From NCBI RefSeq assembly GCF_002902305.1, contig NZ_PPPX01000001.1, positions 468,728-532,727 of the forward strand: 64,000 nt of DNA. The letters run 5' to 3'. Below are positions 9,223-19,313 of the stretch, in pieces (position 1 is the first letter of the stretch; each line of letters opens with the position of its first letter). The position numbers were made by a program, and so were the translations under genes. Under the pieces are notes generated by a model. That model had not been told where the DNA came from. It ran no database searches and worked only from the letters and a program-made list of their open reading frames with translations. This stretch comes from Staphylococcus argensis (lineage in GTDB: Bacteria; Bacillota; Bacilli; Staphylococcales; Staphylococcaceae).

Positions 9223-11061
9223 ATGGAATTTGTATCTCTTGTTGTAGTTGTCCTTGCTGCTTTCCTCACACCGATACTCGTTAATAGACTAAATCTCAAT
9301 TTCATCCCTGTAGTAGTTGCGGAAGTACTCATGGGTATTATCATCGGGCATTCTTTTCTCAATTTAGTAGAAAAGGATGCCATGCTTAATATTTTGTCCA
9401 CTTTAGGCTTTATCTTTCTCATGTTCTTGAGTGGATTAGAAATTGATTTTAAGACCTTTAGAAAGGATCCACGAACTAAAGCGAAGGAAGAACAAGGAGA
9501 GAACAAGACGCCAGGTCACTTCCGGATGGCGATCACTGTCTTTGCATTAATCATGATTATCTCCATCGTGTTCGCTTATATGTTTAAATGGTTTGGCTTA
9601 ATCGACGATGTCCTCTTGATGGTTATCATCATTTCGACCATTTCATTAGGTGTGGTCGTGCCGACACTGAAGGAAATGAACGTGATGCGTACCACGATTG
9701 GCCAGTTCATCTTACTCGTAGCTGTCTTGGCCGATTTAATTACAATGATTCTATTAACGGCTTATGGTGCTATGAATTCTAAAAGTAACGTGCCATTATG
9801 GTTAACACTCATTCTCGTTGTGGCTGCGATCATCTTCTACATTCTAGGTGTGAAACTCAAGAAGGTGACTTTCCTACGTAAATTAATGGATGGAACGACA
9901 CAAATTGGTATACGTGCCGTCTTTGCATTAATCTTACTTCTCGTCGCCCTTGCTGAAGGTGTGGGCGCAGAGAATATACTTGGTGCGTTCTTGGCCGGAG
10001 TTATCGTCTCACTTCTTGGACCTGACGAAGATATGGTAGAGAAACTCGATTCCTTTGGTTACGGATTCTTTATTCCAATCTTCTTCATCATGGTAGGGGT
10101 AGACTTGAACATCCCTTCATTGATTAAAGAGCCTTCAGTGCTCATTATTATACCGGTACTGATTGTCGCGTTTTTAGCGTCGAAGATCTTCCCGGTGATG
10201 TACATACGTCGATGGTTTGATCAGCGTACGACGATTGCGTCAGCATTTTTACTCACATCGACATTGTCATTGGTGATTGCCGCAGCTAAGATTGCGGAAC
10301 AGTTGGGTACGATTTCAGCAGACATATCAGGTATTCTCATCTTGAGTGCAGTCATCACATGTGTGTTTGTGCCGATTGTGTTTAAAAAGATCTTCCCAGT
10401 GCCTGACGAAAGTAATCGTCGCATTGAAGTGAGTATGATAGGGAAGAACCAACTTACGATTCCTATCGCTCAGAATCTATCGTCAGAACTTTATAAAGTA
10501 TCGTTGTATTATCGCAATGACTTAAGTGATAATCGACGTTTATCAGATGATATTACTATTATAGAAATTGCCGATTATGAGGCGACGATGTTAGAGCGAC
10601 TCGGTCTATTTGAGAAAGATATTATCGTTTGTTCAACGAATGACGATGATATTAATAGAAAGGTTGCTTTGATGGCGAAAGAGCGAGGCATTAAGCGCGT
10701 GATTTGTCGTCTAGAGTCAAGCTCTGATGATCAAGAGTTACGAGCTGAAGGCATAGAGATCTTCAGTAGCTTTACGAGTAATAAGATCTTGCTCAAAGGG
10801 CTTATCGAGACACCGAACATGCTTAATCTCCTCAGCAATGTTGAGACATCACTTTACGAGATTGCTATGCTCAACCATAAATATGAGGGCATTCAACTGC
10901 GCAACTTCCCATTCGGCGGCGATGTGATCTTCGTACGGATTATTCGAAATAACGAGTCTATCGTGCCGCACGGTGATACGCAATTACGTTATCGCGACCG
11001 CGTCATCGTTACTGGTGCCAAGGAGTACGTAGATGAGTTGAAACGTGAGCTGGAGTTTTAA
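9223..11061 (+). CDS. CPA2-family monovalent cation:proton antiporter with TrkA-type C-terminal domain
   Basis: A 612-residue antiporter. Residues 1-390 form about twelve membrane segments of the Na+/H+ exchanger fold; GAFLAGVIVS near residue 260 matches the CPA2 core. Residues about 400-520 look like a TrkA-N/RCK-type nucleotide-binding unit (EIADYEATMLERLG, IIVCSTNDDD) and 530-612 like a TrkA-C (RCK_C) domain with VIFVRIIRN and RDRVIVTGA. This is the gene called cpaA in S. aureus, where the RCK_C domain binds c-di-AMP; that ligand is inferred here from the family. AAGGAGGAACT precedes the ATG. Confidence 0.92.
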   Translation: MEFVSLVVVVLAAFLTPILVNRLNLNFIPVVVAEVLMGIIIGHSFLNLVEKDAMLNILSTLGFIFLMFLSGLEIDFKTFRKDPRTKAKEEQGENKTPGHFRMAITVFALIMIISIVFAYMFKWFGLIDDVLLMVIIISTISLGVVVPTLKEMNVMRTTIGQFILLVAVLADLITMILLTAYGAMNSKSNVPLWLTLILVVAAIIFYILGVKLKKVTFLRKLMDGTTQIGIRAVFALILLLVALAEGVGAENILGAFLAGVIVSLLGPDEDMVEKLDSFGYGFFIPIFFIMVGVDLNIPSLIKEPSVLIIIPVLIVAFLASKIFPVMYIRRWFDQRTTIASAFLLTSTLSLVIAAAKIAEQLGTISADISGILILSAVITCVFVPIVFKKIFPVPDESNRRIEVSMIGKNQLTIPIAQNLSSELYKVSLYYRNDLSDNRRLSDDITIIEIADYEATMLERLGLFEKDIIVCSTNDDDINRKVALMAKERGIKRVICRLESSSDDQELRAEGIEIFSSFTSNKILLKGLIETPNMLNLLSNVETSLYEIAMLNHKYEGIQLRNFPFGGDVIFVRIIRNNESIVPHGDTQLRYRDRVIVTGAKEYVDELKRELEF

Positions 11062-11100
11062 TAGGTATTGAAAGCTCATTCGAGTAAAATAAATAGAAAC

Positions 11101-11153
11101 AGGCTCATGGGAGAGATTTCACTTACTTTATGGCTAGCACATCCTATGAGCCT
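11101..11153. repeat. Inverted repeat in the antiporter-fabI intergenic region
   Basis: AGGCTCATGGGA (11101-11112) and TCCTATGAGCCT (11142-11153) form a 12-base stem with a single G-U type mismatch and a 29-base loop. No T-run follows on the plus strand, so it is not a classical terminator; it may still end or stabilise the antiporter transcript. The rest of the gap (11062-11362) holds an AAT-rich promoter-like stretch and a palindrome at 11244-11259, but no gene. Confidence 0.5.
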
Positions 11154-11362
11154 TATCAGTGATTGTAAAATCTCAGACCAATTGAAACACCTGCGCTTAC
11201 AATTGTTTAATTAAAGATGATAATGTTAGAATAAAAGGTGTGAACAATTTAAAAATTGTAGCAGTTACACGATAAATTGATGAGTTTTATAGGAATGATG
11301 CTCATCGAGGTAACTGACTGAACGAATGAAACGTTATGAATAAAGTTAAAGGAGTTAGTCAT

Positions 11363-12133
11363 ATGTTTAGTTTAGAAGGTAAGACGTTTGTAATTATGGG
11401 TATTGCAAACAAACGTAGTATTGGTTTTGGTGTAGCTAAAGTGCTTGATCAATTAGGTGCAAAGCTTGTATTCACTTATCGTAAAGAACGTAGTTTGAAA
11501 CAACTTGATAAATTAGTTGATGATTTAAACCAATCAGAAAAACACTTTTACCAAATCGATGTTCAAAAAGATGAAGATGTCGTGAACGGTTTCGAGAAGA
11601 TCGGTCAAGAAGTAGGAAATATTGATGGCGTTTATCACTCTATCGCATTCGCCAATGTTGAAGAATTAAGAGGTCGTTTCTCTGATACGTCACGTGATGG
11701 TTTCTTACTCGCTCAAGACATCAGCTCTTATTCACTAACAATTGTAGCTAAAGAAGCAAGTAAATTAATGCCAGAAGGTGGCAGTATCGTTGCAACAACA
11801 TACATCGGTGGCGAATATGCCGTACCTAACTACAACGTAATGGGCGTTGCGAAAGCGAGCTTAGAAGCGAATGTACGCTACTTAGCAGCTGATTTAGGTG
11901 CAGATAACATTCGAGTAAACTCAATTTCTGCAGGTCCTATCCGTACTTTAAGTGCGAAAGGTGTAGGCGGTTTCAACGCGATCTTGAAAGAAATTGAAGA
12001 ACGTGCACCATTACAACGCAATGTTGACCAAGAAGAAGTAGGTAAGACTGCAGCATTCTTACTCGGTGATTTATCAAGTGGTGTGACTGGTGAAAACATC
12101 CACGTGGATGCAGGATTCCACGCAATTAAATAA
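11363..12133 (+). CDS. fabI: Enoyl-[acyl-carrier-protein] reductase (NADPH) FabI
   Basis: A 256-residue short-chain dehydrogenase that performs the last reduction in each fatty acid elongation cycle; target of triclosan. The nucleotide site GIANKRSIGFG is at residues 13-23, and the active-site Tyr147, Tyr157, Met160 and Lys164 are all present (Y-X6-K arrangement). Ala95 and Phe204, whose changes are linked to triclosan resistance in S. aureus, have the sensitive-type residues. The ATG at 11363 is preceded by AAAGGAG; the longer frame from 11336 was rejected because the ribosome site lies inside it. Monocistronic, with its own terminator. Confidence 0.96.
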   Translation: MFSLEGKTFVIMGIANKRSIGFGVAKVLDQLGAKLVFTYRKERSLKQLDKLVDDLNQSEKHFYQIDVQKDEDVVNGFEKIGQEVGNIDGVYHSIAFANVEELRGRFSDTSRDGFLLAQDISSYSLTIVAKEASKLMPEGGSIVATTYIGGEYAVPNYNVMGVAKASLEANVRYLAADLGADNIRVNSISAGPIRTLSAKGVGGFNAILKEIEERAPLQRNVDQEEVGKTAAFLLGDLSSGVTGENIHVDAGFHAIK

Positions 12134-12154
12134 GATGAATAGAATGATGATATA

Positions 12155-12186
12155 GAGGCAGATGTCGTAGGACATCTGTCTTTTTC
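12155..12186 (+). terminator. Terminator of fabI
   Basis: GGCAGATGTC and GACATCTGTC arms with a 4-base loop, followed by six T, 22 bases after the fabI stop. Confidence 0.9.
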
Positions 12187-12285
12187 AATGGATGAAATGA
12201 GTTACTTATGCATAGATGAGTAAAGTAAGTTAATGAAATGTGAAAGAAGAAAGTATAGGAGAAAATTGAAACCATTCTCATATTA

Positions 12286-12321
12286 AAAAAGGGGTTCGAA
12301 GAGGACTATCTCTTCGAACCC
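12286..12321 (-). terminator. Terminator of the AI-2E family gene
   Basis: Perfect 12-base arms GGGTTCGAAGAG (12292-12303) and CTCTTCGAACCC (12310-12321) followed, on the minus strand, by six T. It lies 44 bases past the stop of the minus-strand permease gene. Confidence 0.9.
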
Positions 12322-12364
12322 TAATTGTGCTTGTTAAAGGATTGTGACGTTACTGTATCTCACT

Positions 12365-13450
12365 TTAGTCTTTAACATCACTATTTGCTTTTTCAAGAAT
12401 GTGTTGACGGTACTTGAAGACATTTTTAACAACAGTCTTAATCACTGCGTAAAGTGGTACCGCTATGATGATAAGACCAAATCCACCAAGTTCACCTGAA
12501 GCTAAGATTACTACGATGATTGTAAGTGGATGGATGCTTAATGATTTACCCATCACGTTTGGAGTGACGACGTTACTTTCAACTTGTTGTGCGATCAACG
12601 TGATGACACAGACCCAAATGAACGTGACTGGACTTTGGATGATACCAATGATAGCTGCTGGAATGAATGACATCCATGGCCCAAGGAATGGGATGAGGTG
12701 TGCCACACTGGCGAACATTACAAGTAAAAGTGTGTAACGTAAACCGATAATTGTATAACCGATATATAACATGATACCGAGAATAATACTGACTAATACT
12801 TGTCCTTGAATGTAAGATTTAAGTGTATGATCTAAATCTTTAAGTAAGTTAACGACAAAGACCTTTCTTTCGCCTTTGAATAGACGTGCGATGAACGGGA
12901 TGAAACGCTCATGGTCTTTTAACATAAAGATTAAGAAGAACGGCACCATGATGAGTAAGAATAATGTAGAGATAAATGACGTAATATAGCTGATAGAGTT
13001 AGATAAGATATCTGTAACGCTATTACCTGCTGATTTCACTACATTATTGATACGATTTGTCACATCGTCAGGTAGACGGTCTTTCTGGTTAAGTGCAAAG
13101 TGAATGATGTCTTGCGCTTCACGCTGAAGTGTTGGGATTTGTGAGATCAGGTTTTCCACTTGAGCAACGATAAGTGGACCAACAACGCCAATCACTAATG
13201 CGATAAGTGCAATCAAGACGATGAAGATAATAAGAATACTACCCCATCTTGGCACTTTGTATTTTTCCAATAACTTTTGAAATGGCAAACATATGTAGAA
13301 TAGAAAGCCACTGAGCAAGAATGGAAGTAAGACGGCTTGGATGATAATTATGAAAGGAGTGAATATTTGATGTACTTCCATAACCAATCTGATTAAGACG
13401 AACAAGATGATCAGCGCGATCCCTGTTCTAAACCAAACTTTGTTTAACAT
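12365..13450 (-). CDS. AI-2E family transporter (TqsA/PerM-type membrane protein)
   Basis: A 361-residue membrane protein of the AI-2E/UPF0118 family with about eight hydrophobic segments: two at the N-terminus, one near 60-85, then a soluble stretch and a cluster from residue 200 to the end with the family-typical VAHLIPFLGPWMSFIPA and ESNVVTPNVMGKSL motifs. Substrates in this family vary (autoinducer-2 export, Na+/H+ or osmolyte transport), so none is assigned. AGGAGG lies ten bases before the ATG. The gene stands alone, with its own terminator. Confidence 0.88.
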   Translation of the reverse strand: MLNKVWFRTGIALIILFVLIRLVMEVHQIFTPFIIIIQAVLLPFLLSGFLFYICLPFQKLLEKYKVPRWGSILIIFIVLIALIALVIGVVGPLIVAQVENLISQIPTLQREAQDIIHFALNQKDRLPDDVTNRINNVVKSAGNSVTDILSNSISYITSFISTLFLLIMVPFFLIFMLKDHERFIPFIARLFKGERKVFVVNLLKDLDHTLKSYIQGQVLVSIILGIMLYIGYTIIGLRYTLLLVMFASVAHLIPFLGPWMSFIPAAIIGIIQSPVTFIWVCVITLIAQQVESNVVTPNVMGKSLSIHPLTIIVVILASGELGGFGLIIIAVPLYAVIKTVVKNVFKYRQHILEKANSDVKD

Positions 13451-13862
13451 TGGCTAGCTTCCTCCTATTAATCTTTGAATACGATACTACTAAGTATAGC
13501 TTATTCACCAGTGATACTAAAGTACAAATTGCGAGTATATGTAAATTTTGCGCTACTGAATCTACTGGTACAACTATTTACTTTATTTCCCACTTCTCTT
13601 CCTTTAAAAGTCATAAAAAGAAAATTCCTTTGAACTTCTTTCAAGATACTTCATATTTTCGATGATTTGAGTGGAATTTCATTCGCAATTGTCTCGTGGT
13701 TTAAGAAAATTTTTATACTCAGTTAAAAGGGATAGCTACAGCGTTTAGTGAAGTTTTTCATCTAGTATAAAAAGAATAAAAGTTGATTGGTAATTTTTTA
13801 AAGTGTATAATCTTTAAAAACATAACCATTTGCGCAACAAGTAAAAAAGGGGGATGGTACAT
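13451..13862. other. Intergenic region, no gene seen
   Basis: AT-rich divergent gap between the AI-2E family gene and the symporter. The only long open frame (13450-13665) lacks a ribosome site and family features. The symporter promoter lies at its right end; no structured RNA was recognised. Confidence 0.6.
13783..13811 (+). promoter_or_regulatory. Promoter of the sodium:amino acid symporter gene
   Basis: TTGATT (13783-13788) and TATAAT (13806-13811) with 17-base spacing, about 50 bases upstream of the start codon. Confidence 0.7.
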
Positions 13863-15455
13863 ATGTTAGAACATGTTGTATCATGGTTAAACGATGTTGT
13901 GTGGAGTAAGCCGTTAGTGATTCTATTGTTACTAACCGGTATTATATTCTCATTATTCACAAGATTTTTACAAATACGTCATTTTAAAGAAATGATTCGG
14001 TTGATGTTTCAAGGGGAGAAATCGCCCACAGGTATTTCGAGTTTCCAAGCGATTGCATTATCGCTCGCAGGTCGAGTAGGGACAGGTAATATCGTAGGGG
14101 TATCTACTGCCATCTTCATCGGTGGACCTGGAGCAGTATTTTGGATGTGGGTCACAGCTTTCTTAGGTGCGAGTAGTTCGTTTATTGAATCTACTTTAGG
14201 CCAGATATACAAACGTGAAACGAAAGGGGAATACCGAGGAGGTCCAGCATTCTACATTGAGCGCGGTATCAAAGGTCGTACTGGTAAGATATATGGACTA
14301 ATCTTTGCGGTAGTGACGGTTATTTCAGTAGGACTATTACTGCCTGGCGTTCAGTCTAATGCGATTGCGAGTTCAATGACAAATGCCTTTAATGTGAATC
14401 CTTGGTTTGCAGCGATAGGCTTAGCGATTCTACTTGCTTTGATTATCTTTGGCGGTATTAAATCTATCGCGAAGGTAGCGACAGCCTGTGTACCATTTAT
14501 GGCAGTTGCCTATATTATTATGGCAGTCATTATTATTATTATAAATATCGATCAAGTTCCTGCATTATTCTCACTCATATTTAAATCAGCGTTTGGTATG
14601 GAATCAGCATTTGGTGGTATCTTTGGTGCTATGATTGATATCGGTGTTAAAAGAGGATTGTACTCAAACGAAGCTGGTCAAGGAACAGGACCTCACGCAG
14701 CTGCAGCAGCCGAAGTTTCTCATCCAGCTAAGCAAGGGCTTGTACAAGCGTTCTCAGTATACGTAGATACGTTGTTTGTATGTACCGCAACGGCACTCAT
14801 CATCTTGATTTCAGGCACTTATAACGTGACAGATGGAGGAAGTGACGCTCACGGCAAACCGCATTTAATTAAAGATCACGGTATATTCGTGCAGACTGCG
14901 AATGGTGATAAAGATTATTCTGGTACAGCGATGTACGCGCAAGCCGGTATTGATAAGGCCTTCCAAGGTAGTCATTATCACTTTGATCCTTTATTCTCAG
15001 GCTTTGGTTCATACTTCATTGCGATTGCGTTATTCTTCTTCGCTTTCACCACGATTCTGTCATATTACTATACGACAGAGACCAATATTTCGTACTTAAC
15101 ACGACATGCTTCTGAGCGAACGACGAAATTATGGGTGAACATTACGCGGATACTTTTAATACTCGCGACCATCTATGGTGCTGTCAAGACTGCCGACGTC
15201 GCTTGGAGTATGGGTGACTTAGGGGTAGGTATGATGGCATGGCTCAATATTGTGGCGATTTGGATACTTCATCGTAAAGCATTGAATGCGCTGAAAGACT
15301 ACGAGATGCAGAAGAAACGCTTAGGTTCTGGTCGTTACGCAATTTATCGTCCTGATCCTCGTGAAGTACCTAATGCTGATTTCTGGTTAAAAGACTATCC
15401 AGAACGCATCCGTAAAGAAACGAACATCAACATCGACGATTATGATAAGATGTAA
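13863..15455 (+). CDS. alsT: Sodium:alanine/glycine (AGCS) family symporter AlsT-like
   Basis: A 530-residue secondary transporter with about ten membrane segments. AGCS family motifs are seen: GRVGTGNIVGVSTAI near residue 70, GAVFWMWVTAF near 92, and KRGLYSNEAGQGTGPHAA near 260-280. It imports a small neutral amino acid (alanine, glycine or glutamine in known relatives) with Na+. ATG 13863 has GGGGG nine bases upstream; ATG 13854 abuts that site and was rejected. A roughly 50-residue soluble insert (about 320-370) lies between membrane segments. The promoter is at 13783-13811. Confidence 0.92.
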   Translation: MLEHVVSWLNDVVWSKPLVILLLLTGIIFSLFTRFLQIRHFKEMIRLMFQGEKSPTGISSFQAIALSLAGRVGTGNIVGVSTAIFIGGPGAVFWMWVTAFLGASSSFIESTLGQIYKRETKGEYRGGPAFYIERGIKGRTGKIYGLIFAVVTVISVGLLLPGVQSNAIASSMTNAFNVNPWFAAIGLAILLALIIFGGIKSIAKVATACVPFMAVAYIIMAVIIIIINIDQVPALFSLIFKSAFGMESAFGGIFGAMIDIGVKRGLYSNEAGQGTGPHAAAAAEVSHPAKQGLVQAFSVYVDTLFVCTATALIILISGTYNVTDGGSDAHGKPHLIKDHGIFVQTANGDKDYSGTAMYAQAGIDKAFQGSHYHFDPLFSGFGSYFIAIALFFFAFTTILSYYYTTETNISYLTRHASERTTKLWVNITRILLILATIYGAVKTADVAWSMGDLGVGMMAWLNIVAIWILHRKALNALKDYEMQKKRLGSGRYAIYRPDPREVPNADFWLKDYPERIRKETNINIDDYDKM

Positions 15456-15541
15456 GGCGCTTTGAATGACAAAAGTTCATATTTCAAATTCACACGTCTC
15501 TTGGTACAATAGCGATAGGAGTATGAGGGAGCGTGTTAAGA

Positions 15542-16288
15542 ATGACCGAATTTCAACCGGGTAAGATTACGACAATCGACTTTCCAAGTGAAGCACTTGG
15601 ACGTTCGATTAAATTATCTATTTACTTACCCAAAGACTATACTGAATTATTTAAACATAAAGTGATTATTTGTTTTGATGGCCGTGATTTCTTTAGCTTT
15701 GGTCAATTACATCGCAAATATGAAAAATTACGACAAGCGGACAAAGTAGAAAAAGCCATTTTCGTTGGTTTTCACTATGAAACGGTAGATGAACGACGTG
15801 AAGAATTCCATCCTCAAGGAAGTAAAGCACCAAAAACTGTGAAAGCTGTAACGCAAGAGATTCTACCTTATATTGATCAAACGTTCTCGACTTTTAAAGT
15901 AGGTAATAGTCGCATACTGTTTGGCGATAGCTTAGCTGGAAGTATTGCTTTGATGACGGCCTTATCTTATCCGAGAATCTTTAGTCAAGTTGGCGTTTTA
16001 AGTCCACAATTTGCACAACCGATGGACCAATTAATTGAACGCTGTCAGTTTAAAGAACTTCTCAATATTTGGCACGTTGTTGGATTAGAAGAGAAAAAGT
16101 TCAACTTACCAACTACTGGTGAAGAAGCGGACTTTTTAACTCCAAATAGAGAACTTCACGAATTGTTAGTGAAAAACAATGTAACCACTCAATATCAGGA
16201 ATTTGATGGTGGGCATCGTTGGAAATCATGGCAAGGCTTATTAGAAGAACTGCTAATTTATTATTTATCTGATGATATTTCATTTTAA
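15542..16288 (+). CDS. Esterase family protein (alpha/beta hydrolase, YbbA/esterase D-like)
   Basis: A 248-residue alpha/beta hydrolase of the putative esterase (PF00756) type. The nucleophile elbow GDSLAG lies at residues 133-138 and a late GGHRWKSW provides the expected catalytic histidine; an aspartate between them completes the triad in principle. No signal peptide, so cytosolic. Natural substrates are unknown; relatives hydrolyse ferri-siderophores or acyl esters. ATG 15542 was chosen with GAGGGAG ten bases upstream; GTG 15533 abuts that site. A TACAAT -10 box near 15505 suggests its own promoter. Confidence 0.85.
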   Translation: MTEFQPGKITTIDFPSEALGRSIKLSIYLPKDYTELFKHKVIICFDGRDFFSFGQLHRKYEKLRQADKVEKAIFVGFHYETVDERREEFHPQGSKAPKTVKAVTQEILPYIDQTFSTFKVGNSRILFGDSLAGSIALMTALSYPRIFSQVGVLSPQFAQPMDQLIERCQFKELLNIWHVVGLEEKKFNLPTTGEEADFLTPNRELHELLVKNNVTTQYQEFDGGHRWKSWQGLLEELLIYYLSDDISF

Positions 16289-16379
16289 ATCATTAAGATA
16301 GGAATACATTAGTTATAAGTAACGCTTTTTTCAGAATTTTGATATAATGAAAAGTAAGAGAAACAAAGGAGGAATTTCA

Positions 16380-16892
16380 ATGATATTAGGATTAACATTA
16401 ATTCCGTCAAAAGACTTCCAAGATGAGGTAAACGCATACCGTAAACGTTATGATTCACATTATGCAATGATTAAACCTCATTTAACAATTAAGAGCGCAT
16501 TTGAAATTGATGATAAAGACTTTGATTCTGTAAAAGATGAAATTAAACAACGTATTCAAGGTATACCCGCAGCGGATATTCAAGCGACGAAAGCTTCAAG
16601 CTTTGCGCCAACTAAAAATGTTATCTACTTTAAAGTAGAGAATACGGATGCTTTACAATCATTATTTGATTCATTTAACACTGAGAAATTCTATGGAACA
16701 GCTGAACATCCATTTGTTCCTCATTTTACTATCGCACAAGACTTAACAAGCCAAGAATTTGAAGATATTTACGGTCAAATGAAATTAGCTGGTGTGGATC
16801 ATAAAGAAACAATTAATGAGCTTACTTTATTAAAATACAATCATGACGAAGATAAATGGGAAGTTGTTGAAACATACCCATTAGAAGGTTAA
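16380..16892 (+). CDS. YjcG family 2H phosphoesterase (2'-5' RNA ligase-like)
   Basis: A 170-residue protein of the 2H phosphoesterase superfamily. Two HXTX motifs are visible, HLTI in KPHLTIKS near residue 35 and HFTI in VPHFTIAQ near residue 117, the paired catalytic histidines of 2'-5' RNA ligase or cyclic phosphodiesterase folds. It matches the UPF0477/YjcG group, of unknown substrate. AAAGGAGG lies 7 bases before ATG 16380; the longer frame from 16347 would include that site. It is convergent with ltaA. Confidence 0.9.
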   Translation: MILGLTLIPSKDFQDEVNAYRKRYDSHYAMIKPHLTIKSAFEIDDKDFDSVKDEIKQRIQGIPAADIQATKASSFAPTKNVIYFKVENTDALQSLFDSFNTEKFYGTAEHPFVPHFTIAQDLTSQEFEDIYGQMKLAGVDHKETINELTLLKYNHDEDKWEVVETYPLEG

Positions 16893-16930
16893 TAAGCAGT
16901 ATAAAGTAAAGAGTGAATACAGATAAGAAG

Positions 16931-16976
16931 AGCGAGTGAAAGAGTGATGGAACACTATTCTTTCACCCGCTTTTTC
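16931..16976 (+). terminator. Terminator of the yjcG-like gene
   Basis: AGCGAGTGAAAGA and TCTTTCACCCGCT arms with one internal mismatch, followed by TTTTTC. The ltaA stop codon on the opposite strand abuts its T-run. Confidence 0.75.
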
Positions 16977-18160
16977 TAATGCTTACGTAATCTTAAAAAG
17001 TAAATACCGTAGAATAAAGCTAAGAAGAGGTAAACTGCCGCTGAGAAATAGAATGTATTAATTTCACTACCTGTGAACTGGGCAATAAATCCACCTGGAA
17101 GCGGCCCAAGCATCGCTCCGAAACCTTGCACACTATTGAATACGCCCCAAGTTTCTTCTTGCTCTTTAGGATTGATATAGCCAGCCATAAATGTATTCCA
17201 AGCAGGAAGTAGGACGCCGTACATCAATCCAATGATGAGCGCTAAGCCCCACACAATATAAATATTTGTAATCAAAGTAAGCGAGAAGATTAATATCATG
17301 TAGAGTACGAAACCACCGAAGACAACGCTATGCATAAATTGTCTACTATTATTATCTATCATCTTCGATAAAAAGAGCATGGATATCGTACAACCGATTC
17401 CTCCGATGATTAGAGTTAACGTGTACTCTACAGTTGAAACGCCGACAGTTTGTTTCGCATATATAGGTAGGATAGGGAGTAGCGCAGAAATGGCTGTACC
17501 CTGTAATAATATCCCTGGAAATAATATAAGGTGGCGTTTCATTACATCTACAATTTGAACCAATTGTGCTTTGACGGGTCTTGTATTGTAGTTAGTCAGG
17601 CGAATTTTCACAAAGTAGTACATAATCCACGCGAGAAGAACTACGAGCGCCATTAGGAAGGTAAAACGTGTCGGGCTGAATTTAAAGACGAGATTCATGC
17701 CTATCCAACCGACGAGTAAACCTAATAACCAAGCAAAGTAAACGTAACCCATCTGCTTACCGCGTTGTCGATCGTCTACGCTAGCGAGCATGATGACCCA
17801 AATAGGGCTCACAGCTACGCCAAGTAAAATTGCGCTAAGAATAAGTACAAATGGATGTGTTGGGAACCAAATGACTAAGAACAAACTTCCAAAGGCGAGT
17901 AGAAAGCCTAATGTAAGGACGACTTTGGTACCTAAACGCTTGAGAATGAACCCAATAACGAAGTTGGTCACGGCATCTGAAATGAAGTGCACAGATACAG
18001 CTAATGAAGTGATTCCAACGGCTACAGATGTCGCAGTAGGTAGCATTGAAAGGTAGCCGAGAATGTACATACCTCGCGCAAACTCCATTAGAAATAGTAT
18101 CAATAACATGATTATAAAGTTTTTACTGACGCTTTGCTTATTTAAGGAGGAACTTTGCAT
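16976..18160 (-). CDS. ltaA: Glycolipid permease LtaA (lipoteichoic acid anchor transporter)
   Basis: A 394-residue major facilitator protein with about twelve membrane segments. LtaA moves diglucosyl-diacylglycerol, made by UgtP, across the membrane so that LtaS can build lipoteichoic acid on it. The N-terminal [22 protein letters not shown] near 125 and [16 protein letters not shown] near 340 match staphylococcal LtaA. ATG 18160 was chosen by similarity to known N-termini, with AAAGG ten bases upstream. It overlaps the 3' end of ugtP by 23 bases, so the two are one transcript. Confidence 0.94.
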   Translation of the reverse strand: MQSSSLNKQSVSKNFIIMLLILFLMEFARGMYILGYLSMLPTATSVAVGITSLAVSVHFISDAVTNFVIGFILKRLGTKVVLTLGFLLAFGSLFLVIWFPTHPFVLILSAILLGVAVSPIWVIMLASVDDRQRGKQMGYVYFAWLLGLLVGWIGMNLVFKFSPTRFTFLMALVVLLAWIMYYFVKIRLTNYNTRPVKAQLVQIVDVMKRHLILFPGILLQGTAISALLPILPIYAKQTVGVSTVEYTLTLIIGGIGCTISMLFLSKMIDNNSRQFMHSVVFGGFVLYMILIFSLTLITNIYIVWGLALIIGLMYGVLLPAWNTFMAGYINPKEQEETWGVFNSVQGFGAMLGPLPGGFIAQFTGSEINTFYFSAAVYLFLALFYGIYFLRLRKH

Positions 18161-19313
18161 ATAACGGAACCTTTCCATACATTTCTTGATATTGTGCTGA
18201 CTGATTTAATAAATCAAGTAAATCTCTACATAATTTGTATGTAGAATAAGGAACTTTCGCTTTACGCATGGCTTCAGTCATGTGTGCTAAAGTTTCTGGG
18301 TGATTCGTTAGACTAGAAACGACATCAATGGCTTCTTCTGGCGTGTCAGCAATGCGACCGAATCCTTTCTCCTGAAAATAAATCGCATTCTCTAATTCTT
18401 GACCAGGCACCGGATTTAAGAAGACCATCGGAATCTTCCGAGTTAACGCTTCAGAAATTGTGATGCCACCTGGTTTCGTTATCATGAGCTGACTAGAAGC
18501 CATCCATTCATTCATATAGTTGGTATAGCCAAGTATCAATACATTGTCGTAATCCTTAAATTTCGCTGACAATGAACGTTTGAGTTCTTTACTTTTACCA
18601 CAAATCATCACGATTTGAGATTGAGGGCTACGCTCGAGTATTGACGTGATCATCTCATCAAAGCCTTTAGAAACTCCGAAAGCACCCGCTGACATTAAAA
18701 TGGTTGGCTTGTCAGGATTGAGTTGATTGTGTGCTAACCATTGTGCCTGATCAATATCGTCTTCAAACTTATCAGCAATAGGAATACCAGTTACTTTAAT
18801 TGCGTCACTAGGAATGCCAATAGACTCAAACTCTTTCTTCGTATCTTCAGTGGCAAGGTAATAGCGCTCAGAATGTGGTGTAATCCAGTTCTTATGTAGA
18901 CGGTAATCTGTCATTACGGTAGCTACTGGTATATTCATATTAAATTGTTCAGTTAATACTGACATCACTGGTGTAGGGAAAGTAAGTAGTATAAGGTCAG
19001 GTTTCTCTCTCATCAGCAAGTTGAGTAATTTATTTAAACCATAATATTTATAGAAACATTTATCTAATTTGTCCGGACGACTATAATAGAACTGTTTATA
19101 AGTGTTTCGGAAGTATTTAAAGCTATTGATATACCATTTTTTACAAATTGTTGTCACAATCGGATGTGCTTCCATAAATAAATCATGCTCGATAATTTCA
19201 AGATTATCTAAATCCATCTTCTGAAACTGATTAACTATACTTTGTGTCACTTGCAAATGACCATTACCAAAAGAACCAGTAAGTATCAATATCTTTTTAG
19301 TTTGAGTCACCAT
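18138..19313 (-). CDS. ugtP: Diglucosyldiacylglycerol synthase (processive UDP-glucosyltransferase)
   Basis: A 391-residue GT28 glycosyltransferase (UgtP/YpfP) that adds two glucoses from UDP-glucose to diacylglycerol, giving the lipoteichoic acid anchor. The N-terminal [12 protein letters not shown] motif (residues about 12-23) and the C-terminal donor-binding [13 protein letters not shown] and [11 protein letters not shown] are typical. Length equals the S. aureus enzyme. ATG 19313 follows GGAGGGTG by 7 bases; the frame could extend to 19364 but that part has no homology. The UDP-glucose supply gene pgcA also lies in this window at 58.9 kb. Confidence 0.95.
   Translation of the reverse strand: MVTQTKKILILTGSFGNGHLQVTQSIVNQFQKMDLDNLEIIEHDLFMEAHPIVTTICKKWYINSFKYFRNTYKQFYYSRPDKLDKCFYKYYGLNKLLNLLMREKPDLILLTFPTPVMSVLTEQFNMNIPVATVMTDYRLHKNWITPHSERYYLATEDTKKEFESIGIPSDAIKVTGIPIADKFEDDIDQAQWLAHNQLNPDKPTILMSAGAFGVSKGFDEMITSILERSPQSQIVMICGKSKELKRSLSAKFKDYDNVLILGYTNYMNEWMASSQLMITKPGGITISEALTRKIPMVFLNPVPGQELENAIYFQEKGFGRIADTPEEAIDVVSSLTNHPETLAHMTEAMRKAKVPYSTYKLCRDLLDLLNQSAQYQEMYGKVPLYAKFLLK

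Noticed and set aside
13450-13665. 71-residue frame in the gap before the symporter gene
   Set aside because: TTG start lies on the complement of the permease ribosome site, no own ribosome site, composition not protein-like.
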